NCBI RefSeq assembly: GCF_025244825.1
Contig: NZ_CP104263.1
Coordinates: 682,001 to 746,000 of the forward strand
Direction of reading: 5' to 3'
Length of the DNA: 64,000 nt
Source of the DNA: Arthrobacter jinronghuae
GTDB taxonomy: Bacteria; Actinomycetota; Actinomycetes; Actinomycetales; Micrococcaceae
Positions 42,657 to 51,880 of this stretch are shown one piece after another. Under the pieces are notes generated by a model that was not told the origin of the DNA, did not search any database, and saw nothing but the letters and a program-made list of their open reading frames with translations. How positions within the stretch are numbered: position 1 is the stretch's first letter; each line of letters starts with the position of its first letter. A program made the translations under genes and the position numbers.

Positions 42657-45259
42657 CCCAGAGCCACCTTGTCGTGGGAGCCCTCAGCATCCACGTAGGC
42701 GTTCAGGCTGTCGTCGGCTTCGTCAGTATTGAGCATGGACACATCCACCTGAATGGCGTTCTTCGGCTCCGATCCTGCGGCAGCGGCGGGGAAGGAGAAC
42801 GCCACACCCACCACATGCTCCTCGGCATTCAACTTTTTGCGGCGGTCCAAATGGGGTTGGGGTGCGGAGTCCTTGTCAATGGGGTAGATCACTAGCAGCG
42901 GACGTCCCTCAGCATTGCGAACTTCCTGTAGCTGAGCATCGCTCGCAGCCTTAGCCTGGCTGGCTGTCCACCCCAGATCGAGTACACGATCAACCCGTGA
43001 CATCAGCGTGCCGATGTTCGCTACGTCTGGATCACTGCTTGCGAGCTGTGAACGAGTGATCAGGTTCACGCGTTGCTCGAGGCCAAGGTCGAGTGTTTCC
43101 GCAGACCTGTCGCTTTGACCGGATTTCGAGACCACTGCAATGTTCCATTCACGGAGCGCCCCGAACTCCAGTTGCGTTTCTACATAGTCGCGGAGCATGC
43201 CCTCGGACATCTCGGACTTGTCATTAAAATGATAGTGATCCAAGAAGCTCAATATTGATTCGGCGGGAACTCCCTTGAAAACGATCCTCTCACCGTATAT
43301 CCCCTCATCAAGGGCATCGTCTTTTGCGGCTGATAGAAGCTCCTTCGTTGCTTCAATGTTTCCCGCCAGAATCTCGGGATCGGTCCGGTCGAAATATGTC
43401 GTTTGGGGGTGGGTTTCGCTGAAGGAGGCAGATGCCTTTATCGCGAACTGCATCTTCAGGGGAGACGTCACCTGCATTCGCGGATGGGTCTGAATGCGTA
43501 CTGCCACATCACGTGGCGACGCAGCTCCCCCCTCGTAGCGTTTGATTTCTGATCGAAGATCGCTTTCAATCTCTGCGAGGAACTGGAAGTCATCCTTAAG
43601 CTTGCGGGTAGTCCAGACCCGAGGAAGATCCTCGTAACCACGCCGATACCCGAACCAGCGTCCCATCTGAAGTGCGGAATCATAGGCACCCGCTGTCCTC
43701 AGGAAAAATGAGGACACAAGGCCTTCCAGGGTTAGGCCCCGGGAAAGCGTGTTGCCGCCCACAGCAATGACCGTCGCTGGGTCCGCGGCGTAAATGAGGC
43801 GCTCGGGCGAGGCGCTGTTGTCAGCGACCACCTTCGTGTCAGTGAGTACGTCGGGTAGCAGGCCCAGCAACTCTTCGAATGACGGCGCTACCAAATTGTG
43901 GCGGGCAGCCGGTTCCCGTTGCACTTCGGATTCCCACTGGTTCTGCCACTTCGTCGTGTCGCCGCTTCGGAGTTCTTTCTGCAGGTCTTTCACATGTTTC
44001 CGGATAACCGGCACCAAAGTGTTCTGAGGTTCGACCCTCATGGTTGTGTGGATCAGCATGCTGGAGTGCTTGGCCTCTCCGTTTCTAAACCGCCGCGCAG
44101 CCGTAGCCAGCAGAAACCAGCGGATGGCGTCGGAGAGGCTGGGGGTCACTTTGGGGGAGTAGGGGCTCTTAGGGCTGGATTTGTACGCCTCCGCTTCGGA
44201 CTCAGGTACGAACCGGATCATGTTGTGGCCCTGGTCATCGGAGCTCTCTTCCGGCTCAGCCACGGGAGCTCCGAAGAGTTCTTCGGAGCCGAAGTATCCG
44301 GCCGGCTTTGGGAGGGAATAGATGAAGTCCCGCGGATAAATGTTCTTCGGGTCTGCGGGATTGGCCAAAACGTTGGCAAACGGTGTGGCAGTATATCCCA
44401 CGTACGCCACACGGGGCAACCCCAAGAGATCTACGAGCAAGCCGTTAATGGCTGTTTGATCGAGCTCTGCATCTCTTGCGGAGTTCGGACTGGCCTGGTC
44501 TGCCTCGTCGTCAATGATGAGCACGGGACACTTGTTAAGACCGCCCTTTTCATGGGCGTCCAAGAGCCAGTCGCGAAGGTTTGTGAGCCGCGAAACGTTC
44601 TTTTTTACCACTGCCAACAGCCGCAACTGTGACCCGGCAACCAGTGGAAGCGCTTTGACGGGATTGCCGAAATCGCCGAATTCATCTGTTAGCTGGACCC
44701 AGTCTGCCGGTCTCAAATCGCAAAGCTGACTGTCCAGGCGCAGTTGGGTCTGGCGTCGCAGGGAGTTGTGCACGCCGGAAAGGACTATGAACAGTCTGTA
44801 GCCTGCATCAGCGGCCTTCGCGATGGTGGCAGTAAAATTGGCAGTTTTACCCGACTGGACATAACCGAGCACCATTCCGCGTGTCCGGATGGTTTCGCTG
44901 TGCGGATCGGCCAGTAGGGACACTACATCTGTGGAGGTCTTGTCGAGAGACGGAACGGCATTCGCCCAACCCGGGTCGGCTTGCAGCTTTGCCTTGAGGC
45001 TCGGCCAGAAGACATCATGGGGTTGGGGGCCGGCATACCATGGCTCCGTTTCCGATTCCTCATCGAATACGGTGACGTCGTGAGCGTCGGCGAGTCTTTG
45101 CTTGATGATCAGGTCGCGTTCGGTAAGAACGTCCTCAACCAACCCGTCATTGTTGAGCATAATACGCAAGGTATTTATGGCAGCGTCTTTGGAAACGCTG
45201 GTTTTTATAAGAACTTCGAGGGTATCCAGCGCCGCGAGCCCTTGGGCGTTTAGGGCCAT
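42653..45259 (-). CDS. Z1 domain helicase-like ATPase, second copy
   Basis: An 868-residue protein with Walker A GYVQSGKTANF at 132-142, Walker B LIIDDEADQASPN, the ATPFAN motif III-like segment and the GGNTLSRGLTLEGL and MGRWFGYRRGYEDL stretches that define Z1 proteins. The Z1 family is a superfamily I/II-type ATPase seen in MutL-Z1 restriction systems. The same motifs recur in the 47438-50308 gene, but the flanks differ, so this is an old paralogue rather than a recent duplication. It lies between AIPR (51 bases upstream) and DUF4420 (4-base overlap). An AAGGA site precedes the ATG. Confidence 0.88.
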   Translation of the reverse strand: MALNAQGLAALDTLEVLIKTSVSKDAAINTLRIMLNNDGLVEDVLTERDLIIKQRLADAHDVTVFDEESETEPWYAGPQPHDVFWPSLKAKLQADPGWANAVPSLDKTSTDVVSLLADPHSETIRTRGMVLGYVQSGKTANFTATIAKAADAGYRLFIVLSGVHNSLRRQTQLRLDSQLCDLRPADWVQLTDEFGDFGNPVKALPLVAGSQLRLLAVVKKNVSRLTNLRDWLLDAHEKGGLNKCPVLIIDDEADQASPNSARDAELDQTAINGLLVDLLGLPRVAYVGYTATPFANVLANPADPKNIYPRDFIYSLPKPAGYFGSEELFGAPVAEPEESSDDQGHNMIRFVPESEAEAYKSSPKSPYSPKVTPSLSDAIRWFLLATAARRFRNGEAKHSSMLIHTTMRVEPQNTLVPVIRKHVKDLQKELRSGDTTKWQNQWESEVQREPAARHNLVAPSFEELLGLLPDVLTDTKVVADNSASPERLIYAADPATVIAVGGNTLSRGLTLEGLVSSFFLRTAGAYDSALQMGRWFGYRRGYEDLPRVWTTRKLKDDFQFLAEIESDLRSEIKRYEGGAASPRDVAVRIQTHPRMQVTSPLKMQFAIKASASFSETHPQTTYFDRTDPEILAGNIEATKELLSAAKDDALDEGIYGERIVFKGVPAESILSFLDHYHFNDKSEMSEGMLRDYVETQLEFGALREWNIAVVSKSGQSDRSAETLDLGLEQRVNLITRSQLASSDPDVANIGTLMSRVDRVLDLGWTASQAKAASDAQLQEVRNAEGRPLLVIYPIDKDSAPQPHLDRRKKLNAEEHVVGVAFSFPAAAAGSEPKNAIQVDVSMLNTDEADDSLNAYVDAEGSHDKVALG

Positions 45260-45309
45260 TTTTCATCCTTGAACTTGATACGAGAGTAAAGCAACCGTGT
45301 GGTGACGTG

Positions 45310-47385
45310 TCACCAAGGACTAAAGAGGGTAAATCCCCGTTCGTTGGCATTGGCAACCAGCTGGATGAGCCTGGCAGCCTGCCTTTCTGAAGGGACTCCG
45401 GTTTTTCGTCCTGTCATAAGTCCCAGGATGCTCATGTCGGTAGGGGACGCGACCCTGTTCATGCCGGCAAACCCTTCCAGCGCCTTCCAATGCTCTGTTG
45501 GGATCTCATAGAGCCGGGTTTGCAGGCCGATTCCATTGTCCACCTTTTGGTTCGCCTTGGCAGCTTTGCCGCGGGCAGCGACGGTGGCGGCGTCAACCAA
45601 AGCCGAGAGGAAGTCTGCGGGCAACGTGTAGGGCATGGCTTTGATGGTGTCCCAGCACTGGGCCTTTTTGGCCCACTCCGTGACGTTCGTTGTACTCCGA
45701 TGTTCGCTGGTGAGGACCTCCTGGACGAGGCGTCCCACCTGGTTCGCGACTACCAGGACGGAGTCCGGCACGGCTTGTGCGGACCACACGGCGTCAAAAT
45801 CGAAGACCTTGCCTTGTCCCTGCCGTTCTACCAAGCTGGCAATCTTGGCAACGGTGTAGGCGGCTATGTTCGCCAAGTACGCCTTGCGATACCAGTCAGC
45901 ATTCTTGATAACGTTCCTGACCTCGGCGAAGAGGATGCCCTTGGCTACCGTCTCTTTAAAGTACTGTTCGTTGAACTGGTCTGGATCCTTATCCCAGCTC
46001 TTGGCCACGATATCGGCAAAAGCAACGAAGTTCTTTTGTGCCCCCGAGCTCACAGTGTGGGGCCGCTGGTCCCATGACATAAGGTATTTGGCCAATGCCG
46101 GTTTATCGAACTTTTGCGACTTCGGATTCAGATTTTCGAAACGGACGGCCTCTGAGCGTGAAAGCTTACTGCGTTCATTTTCATATTGCCCGCGAGTACG
46201 TTCGTAGTACCAGTGGGTGCTGTGGACGGCACCGGAACGGGACGGGACAAGAACCTTGCGCGAGAGCTCGGCCAGGCGGACGTGGTATGGACTGTTGGAA
46301 AAGAAGTCCGCCGAGCTGACTGCATTCTGGCTGTTCGCAAACCGCGAAATGTTCGGTATGAGCTCGGCGGCGAGAGCGGGAGCGACGACTACCAGCTTCA
46401 TTTGGACGAAGACGCCATCCAAAACTCCCTCAGATTTTGCTTCCCTTTGCACAAAAAACAACGACGCGGTGGTCTGGCCGCCATTCACTATTTGCAGATC
46501 TTCGATCGACAGAATGGAACTTCCGTCCTCAGACGTTGTGACACTAGTCGCTGTGGCAGTTACTCCGTTGTTGAACGCCATGAAGTTCTGCGGAGCGGAA
46601 TGGATTGTGGCACGGATTCCCTTGTTGATCTTGCCTCTATTGCTGAGGTAGGACCTCACGTTACTTTCGAGCAGCCGGCTCCCATGCTTGGCATACAGGG
46701 AGGACAGGACCCGGCCAGGCACGGAGGTCAGGTAGGTCGCAAACTCTGGCGTGGATTCGACCCGAAGCGCGGGAAGCCCTTGGTTTGCCCACTCCGTCAG
46801 ATCGATCTGAAGCGGCTCATGGCCGCTCTGGGACTGGTGGAGCTGGTGGAAACGCTCGATATCCCAAAGATGAAAGTCCACGGGGATTCCGTGGATGTCC
46901 TCAGAAGGTAGGGAACGCAAACGATCACTCAACCGGGCATCTGTCATGAGATAGAGACGGTAGCGCGAAACGTTCCTGCCCCTGCTCCGCAGATCCCACG
47001 CGAGCTGATATGCCGGCGAGCTTTGTTCTCGCCCCTGCATGAAGCTCCCATCGAGTGCATCCAGCAGGAAGTAGTGAAGGGCCCTGAGAGCAGCTTTGGC
47101 GTCGGTAGCCGAGAGCGTTTGAATAGTCTCAGTCCCGTAATGGACGCTTGCGACGACGGCAATACTGTTATCTGCGTTCTCGAGGTCGTAGCCATTGACC
47201 TTGAGTTTCCGCTGATTGGTACCCGCGCCCTCGAAGTCCAAGACTTCGATGTCATCGAACTCGCCCGCTTCGGTCAGTATTTCTCCACAGTGCCTAGTAA
47301 AGGCGGTAGCGACGAATTCTCCCTCGGCGTTAGCCAAGGCACCGACAGCAGCGGCCTGCTGCTGGAAGTAGCTCTCAATATCCAT
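45310..47385 (-). CDS. AIPR family (abortive infection phage resistance) protein
   Basis: A 691-residue protein with the AIPR hallmarks FNNGVTATA (271-279) and QIVNGGQTTASLFF (298-311) in the middle, plus an N-terminal region with nuclease-like strands. AIPR proteins were named from a lactococcal abortive-infection gene and occur repeatedly with Z1 and MutL-like ATPases in defence loci. The biochemical activity is not settled in my knowledge. It has a clear GGGGGA site before its ATG and sits between the two Z1 genes with 50-base gaps on both sides. Confidence 0.88.
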   Translation of the reverse strand: MDIESYFQQQAAAVGALANAEGEFVATAFTRHCGEILTEAGEFDDIEVLDFEGAGTNQRKLKVNGYDLENADNSIAVVASVHYGTETIQTLSATDAKAALRALHYFLLDALDGSFMQGREQSSPAYQLAWDLRSRGRNVSRYRLYLMTDARLSDRLRSLPSEDIHGIPVDFHLWDIERFHQLHQSQSGHEPLQIDLTEWANQGLPALRVESTPEFATYLTSVPGRVLSSLYAKHGSRLLESNVRSYLSNRGKINKGIRATIHSAPQNFMAFNNGVTATATSVTTSEDGSSILSIEDLQIVNGGQTTASLFFVQREAKSEGVLDGVFVQMKLVVVAPALAAELIPNISRFANSQNAVSSADFFSNSPYHVRLAELSRKVLVPSRSGAVHSTHWYYERTRGQYENERSKLSRSEAVRFENLNPKSQKFDKPALAKYLMSWDQRPHTVSSGAQKNFVAFADIVAKSWDKDPDQFNEQYFKETVAKGILFAEVRNVIKNADWYRKAYLANIAAYTVAKIASLVERQGQGKVFDFDAVWSAQAVPDSVLVVANQVGRLVQEVLTSEHRSTTNVTEWAKKAQCWDTIKAMPYTLPADFLSALVDAATVAARGKAAKANQKVDNGIGLQTRLYEIPTEHWKALEGFAGMNRVASPTDMSILGLMTGRKTGVPSERQAARLIQLVANANERGFTLFSPW

Positions 47386-47437
47386 TTGTCCCCCATTGTC
47401 TTGATGGTGATCCCTGAGAGGATCGGTTGTGCTGCAG

Positions 47438-50308
47438 CTAAGCTAATTGTTCGTAATCCGAGACCCAGTAACGTTGGGCAACGCGGTTTAATAAGTATTT
47501 GGCGCGGCCGTTGCGCCCACGCGGGTCGTAGCCGGTTTTGGGTAGGGCAACCTTGAGAGCCATAAACGGGAGATGTTGTTTCTGCGCCTCTTCAAGTGTG
47601 CGCATTAACTCAACAGTGTTCCGCGGAAGCTCGGCCAAATCCTCCACCTCAATGGTTCGACTCTGGTCTGCTCCGCCTGCGCTGACATACAGCGGATAGA
47701 TCAACAGCTGAGGCTTGCTGAGGTGACCGTAAAAAGCGGTTTCGGGAATCGAACTTTTTGCGTCCTGACCGAGCTCCCGGAGAGCCTCCATGTATCTTCC
47801 GGAAGCTTGCTGCTCGATCTCTTCGTCGAGGAGTTTCTGCAAATCCTCAGGACCTGCCAAGCGGCCGCGCTTGCCACTGACCCACAGCGACGCCCCTCTC
47901 GACGTCCCGTCCTTGGAGAACAATGGACGAAAAAGCATCTGCCGTTCAACGGGATAACACCCGCTGAGGGGTCCGAGGGTGAGGGGCGCGTTTCTTTTCA
48001 CGGAACCGTTGACAACGACGATGTCCCACTCTTTGAAAAGATCACCTTCGCTGCTGCGCACCATGCGTTCCAGGCTTGCACCGTTGAACAGTACGTCATC
48101 GGGTGCCGCCGAAAAGAGGCGGAGCGCGTCAGCGATCAGGTCCTTGGGGACAGAGCGGACGCGCGTATATCCCCGGCGGGTCCTGTCGACGGCGCAGCCG
48201 TTTCCCACCGCTTCGCTCAACAGCTTGACTATGGAAGTGTGGTTTTCCCTCTGGACTTCAACACTGGTGGAGAGTTTCGTGGTTTCCAAATTGCGTCCCA
48301 GCAGGTTGATTTCCTTTTGGGCTGACACGGCGTGCCTTGACTTGTTTCGGGCGGTGATCAGAAGTGACTCGGGGTGTTGCTGCACGGCGAGACCGAAGTC
48401 CCGGGGGATCATTTTGCTTCGACGCATATAGGCGAGATCCACCCGGAGCTCTTCCACCGCTGTGGCAATGAATCTGTAGTCCGCAGCTGTACCTTCGCTG
48501 ATCCACAGCCTGCAAATGTCCTGGTACCCATCCCGGTACCCGAACCAGCGTGCCATCTGCATCATAGTGTCGGCAGCGGCGACGTTCCGGTGGAAATAGC
48601 TGACCACCAGTCCGTCCAGGGTCAAACCGCGGCTGAGCAAATCCCCGCCGATGGCAATCTGCCTCTCCGGCGCCTCGCCATCATATTCAGAGGGATCGAT
48701 CCCCGGCGCCGAGTTATAGACCTTGACTCGCACTTCCGCGACTGAAGCTGACAGCTGGGACAGAACACTTTCCCAGGAGGCACCACTCGCGGTGTACTGG
48801 CGCGCAAAGGTTCCTTGCAGCTCCTCTACTAGCGGATGTGTCCGTCCCGCAGCGTAAGCGGCAGCGTGCAGTTGAATGGCTGTTTTGTATTGAAAAAGCG
48901 CTTCACGAAGTGCGTCCGCCACATGGTTTTGGACATCGGTGAAGCGCGAAACGTTTACCAGCATGGAACGTTTTGCGGGTGCTTTCAGCCGATGGTCCAA
49001 GATGGCGTTGGCCAGTAGGTAAGTACGGAGCGCCTCCTCAAGGCTAGAAGGCAGGCCCTGGGGGCGTTGAATCTTCTTGTGTGTTAAGGGAAGCCAGCGA
49101 ACAGCGTCTTTGAGTTTCTGTACCTGGGTTCCGGGTTCGTCCGGCGTCCGCCCGAATACCGCCCGGACGCCAACGTAGTTGCTGGGAGCATCGAGGGGGT
49201 AAATGAAGTCTTCGGGAAACAGGTCGGGCAGATCCTTGCCATCCTCGGTGAGGCAAGCCGTTGCCTCGTCATCGATGAAGATGTTGGCAAAGGGCGTCGC
49301 CGTAATAGCCAGGTAAGAGGACCTGGTAAAGAGGTTTAGAAGCCGCCTGATAGCTGAGTTTATTGCAGTGGGATCATCGCTTTCGTCGTTGGTATTGATC
49401 GACGCGTAGTCGGACTCATCATCAATCAGCAACAACGGTAGATCGATCCTCTGGCGGCTGCCGGCTTTAGCTTGGGCCCATCCTTGCACTGCTTTGAGGA
49501 CGTGGGTGTTCTTCTTGACCACAAACACCAACGGCGGGGAGCTGGGCGTCGGTAGGGCGACATCCCCGGCGGTTCGACTCACCTGTAGGTAATCCATCAG
49601 AGTCGTGGTGAGAGATGTGGCATCTGCGATCCCTCGATCCACGTTTCCAATACCGATATGCACGTCTCGAGGAACGCGAGCTCCGTTAAGCATCCCGGTG
49701 AGTGCCGTGTCCCTGCCGATGAACCCCTCGTCGATCCGGGAATGCGTTTGCTGACGCAGGTATTCGGTGTTCCCGGAGAGGACGATGATAACGCGATAAC
49801 CTGCGTCGGCCGCCTTGTTCATCAGAGCAAGATAGTTCTGGGTTTTCCCCGACTGAACGTCGCCAATAACAAGGCCTCGGCGATTCCAGAAGCCGGTCCT
49901 TCTCGGGTCCCCGGCAAGGTCAAGAATCTCGTCGCTGAAGTGATCCAGTCTGTCGAGAACTGCGCCCGAACGCCCGGAGTCGGAAAGCATATGCCGATAG
50001 GCGAACCACCGGCGCCATACGATGTCGGCCTTACTCTTCTGCAGCCACGGTATGTGATCGTCCTTGACGAGCGGGCCGCCTTCGCTCGAGGACCCGGTAG
50101 CGGTCAGCTTTTGTACCCAGTGCTCCACGAGCTCGTCCATTTGCGATTCGGTTGACGCCGTCGGAAGCCGCGTACGTGCACGATCGAAAGACAGTCGAAT
50201 TTCATCTTCGGTGAGGTCCGGACGGTATTCATCGGTGTCGGAATCTTTAAGGAGGGACAGTGCGGTCGCCTCGACCGCAGAGACTGGAAATAGGAATGCG
50301 TCCGTCAT
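47438..50308 (-). CDS. Z1 domain helicase-like ATPase, first copy
   Basis: A 956-residue protein with Walker A GDVQSGKTQNY at 149-159, the LLIDDESDYASIN Walker B, ITATPFANIF, GGDLLSRGLTLDGL and MARWFGYRDGYQDI. These are the full Z1 motif series. In characterised MutL-Z1 arrangements the Z1 ATPase is proposed to move on or remodel DNA for an associated nuclease. It starts two bases after the stop of the MutL-like gene (GGAG site), showing tight coupling. Its C-terminal third has no recognised domain. Confidence 0.88.
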   Translation of the reverse strand: MTDAFLFPVSAVEATALSLLKDSDTDEYRPDLTEDEIRLSFDRARTRLPTASTESQMDELVEHWVQKLTATGSSSEGGPLVKDDHIPWLQKSKADIVWRRWFAYRHMLSDSGRSGAVLDRLDHFSDEILDLAGDPRRTGFWNRRGLVIGDVQSGKTQNYLALMNKAADAGYRVIIVLSGNTEYLRQQTHSRIDEGFIGRDTALTGMLNGARVPRDVHIGIGNVDRGIADATSLTTTLMDYLQVSRTAGDVALPTPSSPPLVFVVKKNTHVLKAVQGWAQAKAGSRQRIDLPLLLIDDESDYASINTNDESDDPTAINSAIRRLLNLFTRSSYLAITATPFANIFIDDEATACLTEDGKDLPDLFPEDFIYPLDAPSNYVGVRAVFGRTPDEPGTQVQKLKDAVRWLPLTHKKIQRPQGLPSSLEEALRTYLLANAILDHRLKAPAKRSMLVNVSRFTDVQNHVADALREALFQYKTAIQLHAAAYAAGRTHPLVEELQGTFARQYTASGASWESVLSQLSASVAEVRVKVYNSAPGIDPSEYDGEAPERQIAIGGDLLSRGLTLDGLVVSYFHRNVAAADTMMQMARWFGYRDGYQDICRLWISEGTAADYRFIATAVEELRVDLAYMRRSKMIPRDFGLAVQQHPESLLITARNKSRHAVSAQKEINLLGRNLETTKLSTSVEVQRENHTSIVKLLSEAVGNGCAVDRTRRGYTRVRSVPKDLIADALRLFSAAPDDVLFNGASLERMVRSSEGDLFKEWDIVVVNGSVKRNAPLTLGPLSGCYPVERQMLFRPLFSKDGTSRGASLWVSGKRGRLAGPEDLQKLLDEEIEQQASGRYMEALRELGQDAKSSIPETAFYGHLSKPQLLIYPLYVSAGGADQSRTIEVEDLAELPRNTVELMRTLEEAQKQHLPFMALKVALPKTGYDPRGRNGRAKYLLNRVAQRYWVSDYEQLA

Positions 50309-50310
50309 TT

Positions 50311-51774
50311 CTAGAACTCCGTCCCGTAGGCAGTTTCACGGAGGGCCGCTTCGGCGCGCGGGTGCTTGTCGAACGGTTCCGAGGTGAGCATGGCTTTGAC
50401 AAAGGCTTCCGGGGCGAGCGTGGTCTGAAGCTGTCCCCAGAGCGCCCTTGCCAAATCCCTAAGGTCTTGGTCCTGCACCTCCGCGCCGGAGTGGGACAGG
50501 TCCTGCCCCATCTTGTTGTAAACATCCTCGATGGGAAACGTTCGCTCCATGAGACTCAGAACGGTTTCCAGGGCAGCCGACTCATGACGATCGAACGTGC
50601 TGCTGAGCGCGATCAGTGCAGGGTGATTTCTGTTGACCTCGTAACGGAACGATTCAGCGTCAGAGACGGCATTCCAGATGTGTGTGATGGGACTGCGCTC
50701 TGTTCGCCCGCGATAGGTGTGCGCGCGCTGGCTCGGGCCCACAATGGTGGCTGCAACGGCGCGAAGCCGGTCCCTAATGACGGGCGGAGGTACCGCTTGG
50801 GCCTTCTTGATGTCTAGGGACCACAGATGATCCAAGGAATTCGGAACATCTACTTGCACCCGAGCCAGCTTGCCCAATTCCTGTTTCGGAGCCACACGGA
50901 ACCAAGTTCCCCAGATAACAAGGCGCATTGCCCGGTAGATGTAGAAACCCTGGCTGTCGCGCAATGAGCCGTTTACATGGGCCCTCCTACGGTCCGAGGG
51001 AGACATCATGTTCAGGTGAGGCAGAGTATAGGGACGCAGTTCGATAGTGCCTTGGTCCAGAGATATGCGTTCCAGCGGACCAATTTGGGTAGCTTTGTGA
51101 TCCTTGAGCAGGGGGTCAGTCGCAGGGACAGAAGTGAAGTTCATACGGATATCGAGCTGCCGTCCATGCTCGCCCGCTAGGAATCGATGAAAAACGAGTC
51201 CCAAATGGGAGGCAGCACGCAGCATGGCTTCATCCATGGACGCGATTGAGTTTCCACTACTGTTTTCGAGCTGATCAAGATCCTGCCAGAGGATCATGGT
51301 CCCGTGATCCAATGTCTCCAACGCCGCATACTCCGGGAGCGCCTGGTATTCTTCCGGTGCAAGCCGCAAGAGACTCCAGCTAGAGGAGCTGCTGAGATAA
51401 TCCAAGTCCCAGCGGAAAGCATGTATCTCGCTGCGTTGTTTTGTCACCAGGGTGAGCTTGCGGCACTGGGAAATGGATGCGGTTTTGAGTCCGAGGCCGA
51501 ACCGTCCGAGATCGTGGCTCGCACGCAGGTTCCGCGAGTCATTCCCTGCCAAACGCATGGCATCTTGTGCTTCCAAGGCGGTCATCCCCAAGCCGTCGTC
51601 GATGACGGCAACGTAGGGCTCACCTACTGCAGAAAACCGAATGTCCACCGTTGCTGCGCCGGCTGTGATCGAGTTGTCGACAAGGTCGGCCAACGCGGTT
51701 TCCAAGTTGTACCCGACAGCCCTCATGGACTCCATGAGCTGCGGTCCAGGCAGCAGTGTGATCGCGTCCGTCAA
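50311..51774 (-). CDS. MutL/MORC-like GHKL ATPase
   Basis: A 487-residue GHKL ATPase. The N-box is ALADLVDNSITAGA (27-40), the G1 box DDGLGM (59-64) and the G2 box GRFGLGLKTAS (90-100), all intact. This spelling (LVDNSI, FGLGLKTAS) is that of MutL/MORC-type proteins in restriction-modification loci. A TTG start at 51774 has a GGGGGACG site; no ATG or GTG keeps the first strand. It is separated from the methyltransferase by 106 bases containing three hairpins, and is joined by two bases to the first Z1 gene. It should act as an ATP-driven clamp or signalling subunit. Confidence 0.88.
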   Translation of the reverse strand: MTDAITLLPGPQLMESMRAVGYNLETALADLVDNSITAGAATVDIRFSAVGEPYVAVIDDGLGMTALEAQDAMRLAGNDSRNLRASHDLGRFGLGLKTASISQCRKLTLVTKQRSEIHAFRWDLDYLSSSSSWSLLRLAPEEYQALPEYAALETLDHGTMILWQDLDQLENSSGNSIASMDEAMLRAASHLGLVFHRFLAGEHGRQLDIRMNFTSVPATDPLLKDHKATQIGPLERISLDQGTIELRPYTLPHLNMMSPSDRRRAHVNGSLRDSQGFYIYRAMRLVIWGTWFRVAPKQELGKLARVQVDVPNSLDHLWSLDIKKAQAVPPPVIRDRLRAVAATIVGPSQRAHTYRGRTERSPITHIWNAVSDAESFRYEVNRNHPALIALSSTFDRHESAALETVLSLMERTFPIEDVYNKMGQDLSHSGAEVQDQDLRDLARALWGQLQTTLAPEAFVKAMLTSEPFDKHPRAEAALRETAYGTEF

Positions 51775-51799
51775 GCGTCCCCCAGAGCTAAATGCGATT

Positions 51800-51872
51800 A
51801 GTACTTATGAGGATCAGACTATCCTCTCGTACTGACATTCCTGTTCTAGGAAACCCCAGCGGGTGCTTGGGG
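51800..51872 (-). other. Three consecutive hairpins between methyltransferase and MutL-like genes
   Basis: In transcript order: CCCCA/TGGGG (51854-51858 with 51868-51872), TTCCT/AGGAA (51838-51842 with 51848-51852), and a compound hairpin with AGTAC/GTACT (51800-51804 with 51829-51833) outside GAGGAT/ATCCTC (51809-51814 with 51821-51826). They fill most of the gap, ending 26 bases before the TTG. Attenuation or RNA processing between methylase and effector genes would fit. Confidence 0.4.
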
Positions 51873-51880
51873 GATGCTGC

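Noticed and set aside
51800..51835. Possible 23S rRNA fragment because of the sarcin-ricin 12-mer
   Set aside because: Similarity does not extend beyond 12 bases on either side, and the surrounding fold is different; kept only as an RNA-structure observation.
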